Below are positions 26,785 to 34,413 of a stretch of 64,000 nucleotides of DNA, piece after piece. Position 1 is the stretch's first letter. Every line of letters begins with the position of its first letter. The notes below the pieces were generated by a model. The model had not been told where the DNA came from and made no database searches. It was given only the letters and a program-made list of their open reading frames with translations. The DNA is from DATGUN01 sp035301285 (GTDB lineage Bacteria; Bacillota; Bacilli; Bacillales; Amphibacillaceae). A program made the position numbers and the translations under genes. Where the stretch lies: NCBI GenBank assembly GCA_035301285.1, contig DATGUN010000017.1:80556-144555 (forward strand). Direction: 5' to 3'.

Positions 26785-27135
26785 AATAGTCACCTTTCCT
26801 TTCTTATACCCTATTATTTTTCCCTTCCTAGCCTTCCCAAAAACATGATTTTTTTGTACCATCACACGTGTCTTTATGTATCATAAACTGTTTTGAGTCG
26901 TATATATATATCAACAAACAATCAACTGTTACATAAAAATCACCTAGTCAATTGGTACAATATATAATCTAGTTAAAGTTTAGCTTAAAAGTACTGTTTA
27001 GGTCAATCACTTTGATTATTTCCACATAATTATGATAAGCGCTTTCCAACGATTCCAAACTTCTGTTTTCTAAACTGTTATATTCAAATTAATTGATACT
27101 GTATCAATCTGTATTATTAATTTATTTTCCAATCA
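26785..27135. other. pdhA upstream region
   Basis: About 350 bp without a gene between pdhA and the ykyA terminator. It holds the candidate pdh promoter and a cre-like sequence, listed separately. Confidence 0.5.
26977..27006 (-). promoter_or_regulatory. Candidate SigA promoter of pdhABCD
   Basis: On the minus strand TTGACC (27006-27001), 18-bp spacer, TAAACT (26982-26977). This leaves a leader of about 190 nt to the pdhA TTG. A possible CcpA-type core (AAGCGCTT at 27037-27044) lies just upstream but matches the cre consensus only partly. Confidence 0.4.
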
Positions 27136-27166
27136 AAAAGACAGACGGCTTATCCGTCTGTCTCTT
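27136..27166 (-). terminator. Terminator after ykyA
   Basis: Perfect AGACAGACGG / CCGTCTGTCT stem with a CTTAT loop; T-rich on the minus strand. Confidence 0.85.
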
Positions 27167-27183
27167 TAACATTAGAAAGAAGA

Positions 27184-27921
27184 TCATTCTTCATCATTTT
27201 CATTTGCGTTGTTCCCTTCGTCATTACCATCTGTATCATTCTTACCTTTTCCGGGCGCCTCATCATCATATTCAACATCGATGTCGGCCGCCTCATAAAA
27301 TTCCTTTTTCAAATCATTGTATTCAACTGTTGCATGATTAAACGTTTCATTTGTGTCAATGATATGTTGATAGCTCTCATTTATTTCATCCAATTGTTCA
27401 GAAATCGCTTCTTGTTCTACATCTTCATCCTGCAATAACGTGTATAATTCAGTTTCGTCATCAAGGGAGTCCATATATGCCTCATATATTTCATGATAGG
27501 CGTCATATCTTTCCATCATCACATCATACATTTCATTGGCATTTTCTTTAACATCTTTATCATCATCTAAATCCCCGATCAAATCTTTAACCTTTTTAAA
27601 TTCCTTTTCGGATGAATCCATACTATCTTTTTCCTCGTCAACTTTGTCCCGTCGTTCATCAATGGATGAAATAGCATCTTCGGAAAGTTCTTTTATCTTA
27701 TCAAAATCATCCATGCTCAATTCAAAAATCTCTTCGTATAATGATTGTTCTTTCTGTTCCAGCTCGGTGATTTCCGTTTGTTTTTCGACAAATGTTTCCT
27801 CCAACGTTACCGATTCTTCCAGATGATCATATATTTCTTCTGTTGTGGATTCACCGCTACAGGCATTTAAGACCATTAAAGCACTTATTCCGAGCAGCAG
27901 ACCCGTCCATTTAAAATACAA
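27184..27921 (-). CDS. ykyA: YkyA, putative cell-wall-binding lipoprotein
   Basis: Lipoprotein of the YkyA family (PF10368). Lipobox LNAC follows a hydrophobic signal; the mature part is a long, highly charged, coiled-coil-like helix (about residues 25-220) ending in an Asn/Asp/Glu-rich tail. Function unknown. GGGGG nine nt before TTG 27921 suggests (M)YFKWTGLLLG; the ATG at 27942 is upstream of that RBS. It lies between pdhA and def as in B. subtilis. Confidence 0.8.
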   Translation of the reverse strand: MYFKWTGLLLGISALMVLNACSGESTTEEIYDHLEESVTLEETFVEKQTEITELEQKEQSLYEEIFELSMDDFDKIKELSEDAISSIDERRDKVDEEKDSMDSSEKEFKKVKDLIGDLDDDKDVKENANEMYDVMMERYDAYHEIYEAYMDSLDDETELYTLLQDEDVEQEAISEQLDEINESYQHIIDTNETFNHATVEYNDLKKEFYEAADIDVEYDDEAPGKGKNDTDGNDEGNNANENDEE

Positions 27922-28231
27922 CTTGTAAATCCCCCGTTCCAATTAGATGGCATAGTTTTTTTATAAACACAGTATAACATAAATCATTGGAGTCACATTA
28001 ATAAAAAAGATGTTTCATGGATCAATCGATCACCATCTTCATTGTGCCTTAATAAGAACTTTGTGAATGGTTTCCCGCTACAGAAAATGATAAAATATGT
28101 TTAAATTAATGAAAAGTCTATAAGATGATAGTATTATTCATTATATAAAAGAATAAACGACTTTTCTAAAGACAAATGATGACCTTATACGTCAAATACA
28201 TGATATAATGGTGAAGTAAGGAGTGACGAAA
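27922..28231. other. ykyA-def intergenic region
   Basis: About 310 bp with no gene; contains the divergent promoters. TATAAT at 28204-28209 is the likely def -10, leaving a very short leader before ATG 28232; its -35 is weak. Confidence 0.4.
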
Positions 28232-28780
28232 ATGATTACAATGGATGATATCGTGCGAGAAGGACATCCTTCATTACGAAAAAAAGCCGATGAAGTGGAT
28301 GTGCCGCTATCTGATGAAAACAAACAACTACTGAATGATATGCTTACATTTTTGAAAAACAGCCAAGATGAAGAAATAGCCGAAAAATATAATTTACGCG
28401 CTGGTGTTGGACTTGCTGCAACCCAGTTGAATATAAACAAGCGATTGGTCGCTGTCCATTTTGAAGATGCAAAAGGTAAAACATATAGCTATGGTCTGGT
28501 CAATCCGAAAGTCATCAGTCATTCAGTAGAACAAGCTTATATCACAAACGGTGAAGGATGCTTATCGGTAGATAGGGAACTCCCGGGCATCGTGCCAAGA
28601 CATGCCCGTGTGACGGTGAGTGCAACAGATATGGAGGGCAACCCTCTTAAATTAAGGCTGAGGGATTATGCCGCCATAGTTTTCCAACATGAAATCGATC
28701 ACCTGAATGGCATTATGTTCTATGATTACATCAATGATGAAAATCCGTTGTTACCGCCTGAAAACGCAAAAGCAGTCTAA
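28232..28780 (+). CDS. def: Peptide deformylase (DefB/YkrB)
   Basis: Metalloenzyme that removes the formyl group from nascent proteins. The three signatures are intact: GVGLAATQ (58-65), EGCLS with the metal-binding Cys, and HEIDH with two metal-binding His and the catalytic Glu. 182 residues, the longer Gram-positive (type 2) form. GGAGTG before ATG 28232 sets the start. Upstream of rpoY-rnjA as in B. subtilis. Confidence 0.94.
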   Translation: MITMDDIVREGHPSLRKKADEVDVPLSDENKQLLNDMLTFLKNSQDEEIAEKYNLRAGVGLAATQLNINKRLVAVHFEDAKGKTYSYGLVNPKVISHSVEQAYITNGEGCLSVDRELPGIVPRHARVTVSATDMEGNPLKLRLRDYAAIVFQHEIDHLNGIMFYDYINDENPLLPPENAKAV

Positions 28781-28807
28781 TCATCCCAAATCGTATAAGA
28801 AACTTCA

Positions 28808-28850
28808 AAACGTACAAAATAGCAGTAGTATCTGTTTTGTACGTTTTTTT
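28808..28850 (+). terminator. Terminator after def
   Basis: AAACGTACAAAA / TTTTGTACGTTT stem with a 15-base loop, followed by T7. Confidence 0.85.
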
Positions 28851-28995
28851 CATGATTATTTTATGAGTTTCCAAAACAAAAGAGAGTTTTTTATTTCAAA
28901 TTTACTCAAACAGTATTATACTATAAATAAGAGGGATTGGAACGGTGTTTGTTTTTTGTTGCTTTTCTTAAAAATGGATGAAGGAGTGTAAAACC

Positions 28996-29097
28996 ATGTT
29001 AAAACGCCTAAAAGAAAAGCTGAAAAAACGTTTGAAAGACTTTTTAGGCAAAGAACGTGTACCGACCACTTTTGAAGAAGATAATCATTACGAATGA
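28996..29097 (+). CDS. 33-residue basic amphipathic peptide, unknown
   Basis: Begins MLKRLKEKLKKRL and continues DFLGKERVPTTFEED before a HYE end. The first 20 residues form an idealised basic amphipathic helix, the last 12 are acidic. AAGGAGTG seven nt before the ATG is as strong as any RBS in the window, which is the main reason to call it. Between the def terminator and the structured region before rpoY. No family recognised; membrane or RNA binding is only a guess. Confidence 0.55.
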   Translation: MLKRLKEKLKKRLKDFLGKERVPTTFEEDNHYE

Positions 29098-29133
29098 CAA
29101 ATAACCAATCACAATCATGCCATTTTATTCAAC

Positions 29134-29270
29134 GGAAAGAACTTGATGCAACTGCACACTGCCGAAAGGTGTGTCAGTTCCATACGCTTGATGATCGAAT
29201 GTGCTAACATGAGCGGCGCATTATCGGATACCGGACGGAGGAATCATCCGCTCTTTCATGCATCTTTTGA
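29134..29270 (+). ncRNA. Candidate structured RNA upstream of rpoY-rnjA
   Basis: Unlike its AT-rich surroundings, this stretch is GC-richer and self-complementary. A closing helix GATGCA (29145-29150) / TGCATC (29259-29264) encloses hairpin A (AACTG-c-ACAC 29150-29159 with GTGTCAGTT 29171-29179, loop containing GCCGAAAGG) and hairpin B (GAGCGG 29211-29216 with CCGCTC 29248-29253). It could be an independent small RNA or the leader of rpoY-rnjA, for example an RNase J1 autoregulatory element. It was not matched to a known family. Confidence 0.45.
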
Positions 29271-29381
29271 AGCTGGGTAAATAAACAGCTTTATTACGTG
29301 TGAAGAAATGCGCATTATGTTCAGCAGTGTTAACCCATTTGAAACGCAAACAAAACATAAATAATTGATAGGAGAGATTTT

Positions 29382-29591
29382 ATGATATTTAAAGTATTAT
29401 ATCAGGAATCGCCAGATGAGATTCCTGTTAGAGAAAGAACAAATTGTTTTTATGTCCAGGCTGATTCTGTGCGAGAAGTCCGCACAAAATTAGTTGATTA
29501 CAACATCAATATTGAATCCATCAGTGCTCTTGATGAAGCCCATTTGGCTTACGAACAGCAATCTGAAGATTTCAAGCTGGAGAACATATAA
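29382..29591 (+). CDS. rpoY: RpoY, RNA polymerase epsilon subunit
   Basis: A 69-residue acidic small subunit of Firmicute RNA polymerase (YkzG, DUF1447). The pattern VRERTNCFYVQADSVREVR and IESISALDEAHLAYEQ fits the family. RBS AGGAGAG precedes the ATG. Immediately upstream of rnjA, the conserved arrangement. Confidence 0.93.
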   Translation: MIFKVLYQESPDEIPVRERTNCFYVQADSVREVRTKLVDYNINIESISALDEAHLAYEQQSEDFKLENI

Positions 29592-29594
29592 GTT

Positions 29595-31262
29595 ATGAAA
29601 TTTGTAAAAAACGATCAAACAGCTGTATTCGCATTAGGTGGGTTGGGAGAAATCGGAAAGAACACATACGGTGTCCAATTTCAAGATGAAATCATATTGA
29701 TTGATGCCGGTATCATGTTTCCTGAAGATGAATTACTTGGAATCGATTATGTTATTCCCGATTATACCTATCTCATTCAAAACCAAGACAAAATCAAGGG
29801 ATTGTTTATAACACATGGCCACGAAGATCATATCGGCGGCATCCCTTACCTTTTAAAAGAAATCAATATACCAATATATGCTGGTAAACTTGCGATCGGT
29901 TTAATCAGAAATAAATTGGATGAACATGGGTTATTACGTAGTACGAAATTACACACCATTCAAGAAGATGACATTATCAAGTTCAGGAAAACATCCGTCA
30001 GTTTTTTCCGTACGACACACAGCATTCCAGATTCATATGGCGTTGTAGTAAAAACACCTCCAGGCAACATCGTCCACACAGGTGATTTTAAGTTTGATTT
30101 CACCCCAGTTGGCGAGCCGGCAAACTTGGCAAAAATGGCTGAAATAGGTAAAGAGGGCGTACTTTGCCTGCTTTCAGACAGTACCAATAGTGAAGTACCC
30201 GGTTTTACAATGAGTGAAAGGGTTGTCGGTGGAAGTATTAATGATATTTTCACGAATGTAGATGGACGATTGATTTTTGCGACATTCGCTTCCAACATCT
30301 ATCGTTTGCAACAAGTTGTCGAAGCTGCCGTAAAACATAATCGTAAAGTGGCTGTCTTTGGTCGAAGCATGGAAAATTCCATCCGACTTGGACAAGAGTT
30401 AGGTTATATCACAGCACCGAAAGATACATTCATTGAAGCCAATCAAATCAATCGTCTCCCCGCTCATGAGGTCACGATTATATGTACCGGATCCCAAGGT
30501 GAGCCAATGGCAGCTTTATCACGGATTGCCAATGGAACACACCGTCAGATTCAAATCAATCCGAACGACACAGTTGTATTTTCCTCATCTCCAATCCCTG
30601 GAAATACAGTCAGTGTAGGACGGACAATCAATAAGTTGTATCGTGCAGGCGCTGATGTCATTCATGGAAAATTGAGCAATATCCATACTTCCGGACATGG
30701 AAGTCAAGAAGAAATGAAATTGATGTTGCGGCTTATTCAACCCCAATTTTTTATGCCGATTCATGGGGAATACCGTATGCTCAAAGAACATGCTAAACTA
30801 GCAGATTCATGCGGTATCAATCCGGAAGACACCTTTATAATGGATAATGGTGATGTACTTGCTCTCGGAAAAGATAATGGGATGATTGCCGGAAAAATAC
30901 CTTCTGGTTCAATTTATGTAGACGGAAGTGGTATAGGCGACATCGGAAATATCGTTCTCCGTGACCGTCGGATTTTATCTGAAGAAGGACTTGTCATTGT
31001 TGTTGTAAGCATTAATATGAAAAAATACAAAATTGCTTCTGGGCCAGATATTATTTCACGTGGTTTTGTTTATATGCGCGAATCTGAAGACCTTATAAAT
31101 CAAGCACAAAAACTGGTTACAAAGCATTTGAATAAATTGATGGACAAGAAGACAAATCAGTGGTCCGAAATCAAAAATGAAATCACGGACACCATTGCTC
31201 CATTCTTATTTGATAAAACAAAACGGAGACCGATGATTCTACCTATCATCATGGAAGTATAA
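29595..31262 (+). CDS. rnjA: RNase J1
   Basis: Metallo-beta-lactamase/beta-CASP ribonuclease with 5'-3' exo- and endonuclease activity, central to mRNA decay and 16S rRNA maturation. Zinc site THGHEDHIGG (His74, His76, Asp78, His79), later HTGDFKFD, beta-CASP FGRSMENS, and IHTSGHGSQEE. 555 residues, full length. The ATG is 3 nt after rpoY's stop, so translation is likely coupled. SR1P, encoded at 18.8 kb, is reported to modulate this enzyme through GapA. Confidence 0.95.
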   Translation: MKFVKNDQTAVFALGGLGEIGKNTYGVQFQDEIILIDAGIMFPEDELLGIDYVIPDYTYLIQNQDKIKGLFITHGHEDHIGGIPYLLKEINIPIYAGKLAIGLIRNKLDEHGLLRSTKLHTIQEDDIIKFRKTSVSFFRTTHSIPDSYGVVVKTPPGNIVHTGDFKFDFTPVGEPANLAKMAEIGKEGVLCLLSDSTNSEVPGFTMSERVVGGSINDIFTNVDGRLIFATFASNIYRLQQVVEAAVKHNRKVAVFGRSMENSIRLGQELGYITAPKDTFIEANQINRLPAHEVTIICTGSQGEPMAALSRIANGTHRQIQINPNDTVVFSSSPIPGNTVSVGRTINKLYRAGADVIHGKLSNIHTSGHGSQEEMKLMLRLIQPQFFMPIHGEYRMLKEHAKLADSCGINPEDTFIMDNGDVLALGKDNGMIAGKIPSGSIYVDGSGIGDIGNIVLRDRRILSEEGLVIVVVSINMKKYKIASGPDIISRGFVYMRESEDLINQAQKLVTKHLNKLMDKKTNQWSEIKNEITDTIAPFLFDKTKRRPMILPIIMEV

Positions 31263-31269
31263 TTTTAAT

Positions 31270-31319
31270 CAATAAAACTCAAGCAGGGAAAAGCGATTCC
31301 CATGCTTGAGTTTTATTGA
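31270..31319 (+). terminator. Terminator after rnjA
   Basis: AATAAAACTCAAGCA and its complement form a long stem with an inner GGGAA/TTCCC helix. Confidence 0.85.
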
Positions 31320-31427
31320 TTCTTTATCAAATAACGTTGGTCCATTCCTTTTTGTCGATCAAAACCTATATTTATGGTTAGATTAGACCTCGTTAAAATT
31401 GTGCGTTGCACACATTGACTTTCACAA

Positions 31428-31545
31428 CGGATGGCTCGCTTTCCGCGGGCAATGCCTCAACTAATTTCTCACGTTTTTACAACCCAAGAAATGGATTTTC
31501 GGCTATTACTTTTCCCGCAGGAGTCGGCCATCTTTCGTTACAGTA
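31428..31545. repeat. Candidate Bacillaceae intergenic repeat
   Basis: The pair GGCTCGCTTTCCGCGGGC ... TTCCCGCAGGAGTCGGCC about 75 bp apart is of a type I recall as widely repeated between genes in Bacillaceae. It is partly self-complementary (CCGCGGG / CCCGCAGG) and GC-richer than its surroundings. Only one copy is in the window, so repetition cannot be shown here. Confidence 0.35.
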
Positions 31546-31619
31546 ATTGGATTATATTTTTAAGCGGTATACACATGTATGTTGCTCAATTTGCTCTGCA
31601 CGTATTCTTTTTGTTTTGA

Positions 31620-31745
31620 TTTTGCCTCATTTGGCTTAAATCGATTTTATAATTAAAGAAATTTCGATTACCATACACAACTTGATTTAATACTTTCACC
31701 TTATTGTTTATCCCTTCAATTCGTCCATTATTGATATAAGTGACG
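31620..31745 (-). pseudogene. C-terminal remnant of an ISL3-type transposase
   Basis: The minus strand translates to NNGRIEGINNKVKVL and VVYGNRNFFNYK, the conserved last segment of ISL3-family transposases (..GxxEGxNNKIKxxKRxxFGYRN..). No catalytic domain, no start codon of its own: the frame simply enters from ktrC's 3' end. Fragment of about 40 codons, a decayed IS end inserted or left directly behind ktrC. Confidence 0.65.
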
Positions 31746-31748
31746 CAG

Positions 31749-32414
31749 CTATTCATCGATGACCAGATGTTTTTCGAATCTGGAAATATCTTTATCTGCA
31801 CCAATCACAATCAATACATCATTCTCTTTTAATTTGTCTTCAGCCATAGGAGAAACGTTAATGTCCGTTCCTTCTTTGATAGCCACAACGTTACAACCAT
31901 AATTAGCACGGATATCAAGATCAACCAATGTCTTGCCTACCATTTTCTCACCGGCTTTGACCTCAACGATGCTATGGTCTTCAGATAACTCCAGAAAATC
32001 AAGGATATTTTTGGATATGATATTACGTGCAATACGTTTCCCCATATCCCGCTCTGGGTGAACGACATGATCTGCACCAATTTTATTTAATATTTTCTCA
32101 TGGTAATCATTTTGGGCTTTGACAGTGATTTTTTTTATGCCAATATCTGTCAAAATAACAGTCGTTAAAATACTTGCTTGAATATTATCGCCAATCGCTA
32201 CAATGACATGCTCGAAGTTCTTGATACCGATTTCCTTCAAAGATACTTCGTCCGTTGAATCGGCAATGACGGCATGTGTCGCTATATTTTTAAATTCATT
32301 CACTTTATCTTCATTATGATCAATGGCTAAGACGCCCATTCCTTCATTACTCAATTCTTCACAGATACTGCCCCCAAAACGTCCCAAACCAATAACCGCA
32401 AATTCCCGTTTCAT
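31749..32414 (-). CDS. ktrC: KtrC, potassium uptake regulatory subunit (RCK)
   Basis: Cytosolic gating ring protein of Ktr potassium channels. RCK_N Rossmann domain with GLGRFGG at the N-terminus and the acidic AIDHNED end of strand 2, then an RCK_C domain (about residues 135-221). In B. subtilis KtrC pairs with KtrD and its RCK_C binds c-di-AMP. 221 residues. The KtrD partner is at 48606-49970. RBS GGGGGG before ATG 32414. Confidence 0.92.
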   Translation of the reverse strand: MKREFAVIGLGRFGGSICEELSNEGMGVLAIDHNEDKVNEFKNIATHAVIADSTDEVSLKEIGIKNFEHVIVAIGDNIQASILTTVILTDIGIKKITVKAQNDYHEKILNKIGADHVVHPERDMGKRIARNIISKNILDFLELSEDHSIVEVKAGEKMVGKTLVDLDIRANYGCNVVAIKEGTDINVSPMAEDKLKENDVLIVIGADKDISRFEKHLVIDE

Positions 32415-32500
32415 AATATCCCCCCATATCTCCTTATAGCTTCATATAGTTTATCATATTACATGAAATTTTGGCATCCATGTATTAAACGTATGCATTG

Positions 32501-32537
32501 AAAAAGGGTATCATCAGATTATGCTCCAATGATACCC
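32501..32537 (-). terminator. Terminator of the ABC exporter operon
   Basis: GGGTATCAT / ATGATACCC hairpin followed by T5 on the minus strand, 29 bp past the stop. Confidence 0.8.
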
Positions 32538-32565
32538 ACTCTATTTCGGCTTGAAAATCTACAGC

Positions 32566-34401
32566 TTAAATCGCATCTAACATTTGAAATTGTGACTTCA
32601 CTAAACCGAAATACTCCCCTTCTTTTTTCATAAGTTCATCATGGTTGCCATTTTCAAGTACTTTACCATTTTCGAGAACATATATATTATCGGATTCTCG
32701 AATCGTAGAAAGTCGATGTGCAATGATGATTGCAGTACGTCCCTTCAAGAGTTTCTTCAAGGCTTCCTGAATTTTCATTTCTGTTTCTGTATCAATACTT
32801 GCAGTTGCCTCATCGAGAATCAATATGCGTGGATCTGCCAAAAGGGCTCTGGCAAAAGAAAGTAATTGCCTTTCACCTGCAGAAAGTATATTCCCTCGCT
32901 CCTCCACTTCTGTTTCATAACCATTTGCCAGCCTTTGAATAAACTCATCTGCACCGACTACGATTGCAGCCTGCTTGACTTCTTCATCGGAAGCGGTCGG
33001 ACGGCCAAAGCGTATATTTTCCATAATCGTTCCCGAAAAAACAAATGTATCTTGCAACACAACACTGATATTTTGCCTGACACTATCAATGGTTGCATCT
33101 CTCAAGTCATGACCATCGATTTTCACACTACCTTCTGTCGGGTCATAAAAACGGCTTATTAAATTCGCTATTGTTGATTTACCGCTTCCGGTATGGCCGA
33201 CAAGCGCTATCGATTGGCCTTGCTTGATATCAAGTGAAATTTCATGTAGGGCGATTCGCTCATTATCATAAGAAAACTGAACCTTATCAAATTCGATATG
33301 CCCTTTCATATCTACGAATTTATATGCATTGGGCTTTTCGACAACATTGGGCTGCTCATCCAAAAATTCAAAGATACGTTCAGAGGCCGACATAGCCATC
33401 AACAATTGATTGTACATTTGACCCAGCCTGGAAATAGGCTCCCAGAACATGCCGATAAAAAAGGAAAAGGACACGAATGTACCAATGGCGATACCACCAT
33501 TATCCTCACCAAGGAGAATGAGATAGGCCCCGAAAGATATTAAGATGATCGTACCGACGGCATTGCTCATCTCGACAAAAGGACGGAATAAAGCACTTTT
33601 CTTACTGGCATCTCGCCAACTTTCAAAATTATCTTCGTTCAAACCACTGAAAAAGTCCGCATTTTCTGTTTCCTGTGAAAATGATTGAGTAATTCGTATA
33701 CCTTGCAACCCTTCATTCAAATGCGAATTCAAGCGCGATTGCTGGATCCGTACATTTTGCCAGGACCGGCGAATCTTTTTCCGCAGTTTAGTCGAAATAT
33801 AAAACATGACGGGAATCACTACCATGATTGCCAAAGCAAGTTTTGGACTTAACACAAGTAAAATCACGATGATGCCGATTAAAGTCAAGACATCAATCAA
33901 CAAATTGATGATTCCGTTTGTGAACAATTCCTGCAGAGAGTTTATATCATTCATGATACGTACCAAAATGGAACCTTCGGAACGCGTATCAAAGAAACGA
34001 TGAGATAAACGCTGAACATGTTTAAACAAATGCTGTCTGATATCATAAATGACATTCTGGCCCAAGATGTTGACCCATCTGATTTGAAGTGTATTCCCCA
34101 GGTAGCTGAGTATATACAATAATCCGATGCCTATGACAATATACGTAAGCATCGTTACATCTTTATTGGCTATCGCTACATCAATGGCTACCTTACCGAT
34201 CATGACAGGGACCGCCAACCGGACGGCCGTCGCAACAAATGTCGCAATGATTGCCCCTGGTAGATAATTGGTTGCGTAGGGCTTGACGTATTGCAGCAAA
34301 CGAAGTAATTGTTGCCAGTTAAATGGTTTATCAACCTTTTGGTCAACCGTATAATAGAAACGATTTAAATGGCGATTGTTTTTCTTCGTTCGATTTTCCA
34401 T
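32566..34401 (-). CDS. ABC exporter half-transporter, catalytic-site partner
   Basis: Type IV ABC exporter (six-helix membrane domain about 60-340, ATPase domain about 375-605), 611 residues. Walker A GHTGSGKST, Walker B ILILDEATAS with the catalytic Glu, but the signature is LSAGERQ rather than LSGGQ. With the neighbouring half-transporter it forms a heterodimer such as YfiB/YfiC or YknU/YknV of B. subtilis; exported substrate not predictable, drug or lipid efflux likely. GGAGGGGAG precedes the ATG; 12 bp behind its partner. Confidence 0.85.
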   Translation of the reverse strand: MENRTKKNNRHLNRFYYTVDQKVDKPFNWQQLLRLLQYVKPYATNYLPGAIIATFVATAVRLAVPVMIGKVAIDVAIANKDVTMLTYIVIGIGLLYILSYLGNTLQIRWVNILGQNVIYDIRQHLFKHVQRLSHRFFDTRSEGSILVRIMNDINSLQELFTNGIINLLIDVLTLIGIIVILLVLSPKLALAIMVVIPVMFYISTKLRKKIRRSWQNVRIQQSRLNSHLNEGLQGIRITQSFSQETENADFFSGLNEDNFESWRDASKKSALFRPFVEMSNAVGTIILISFGAYLILLGEDNGGIAIGTFVSFSFFIGMFWEPISRLGQMYNQLLMAMSASERIFEFLDEQPNVVEKPNAYKFVDMKGHIEFDKVQFSYDNERIALHEISLDIKQGQSIALVGHTGSGKSTIANLISRFYDPTEGSVKIDGHDLRDATIDSVRQNISVVLQDTFVFSGTIMENIRFGRPTASDEEVKQAAIVVGADEFIQRLANGYETEVEERGNILSAGERQLLSFARALLADPRILILDEATASIDTETEMKIQEALKKLLKGRTAIIIAHRLSTIRESDNIYVLENGKVLENGNHDELMKKEGEYFGLVKSQFQMLDAI

Positions 34402-34413
34402 TTTCTCCCCTCC

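Noticed and set aside
28941..29097. Type I toxin-antitoxin at the basic peptide
   Set aside because: The peptide has no hydrophobic membrane helix and no antisense promoter or RNA terminator was visible.
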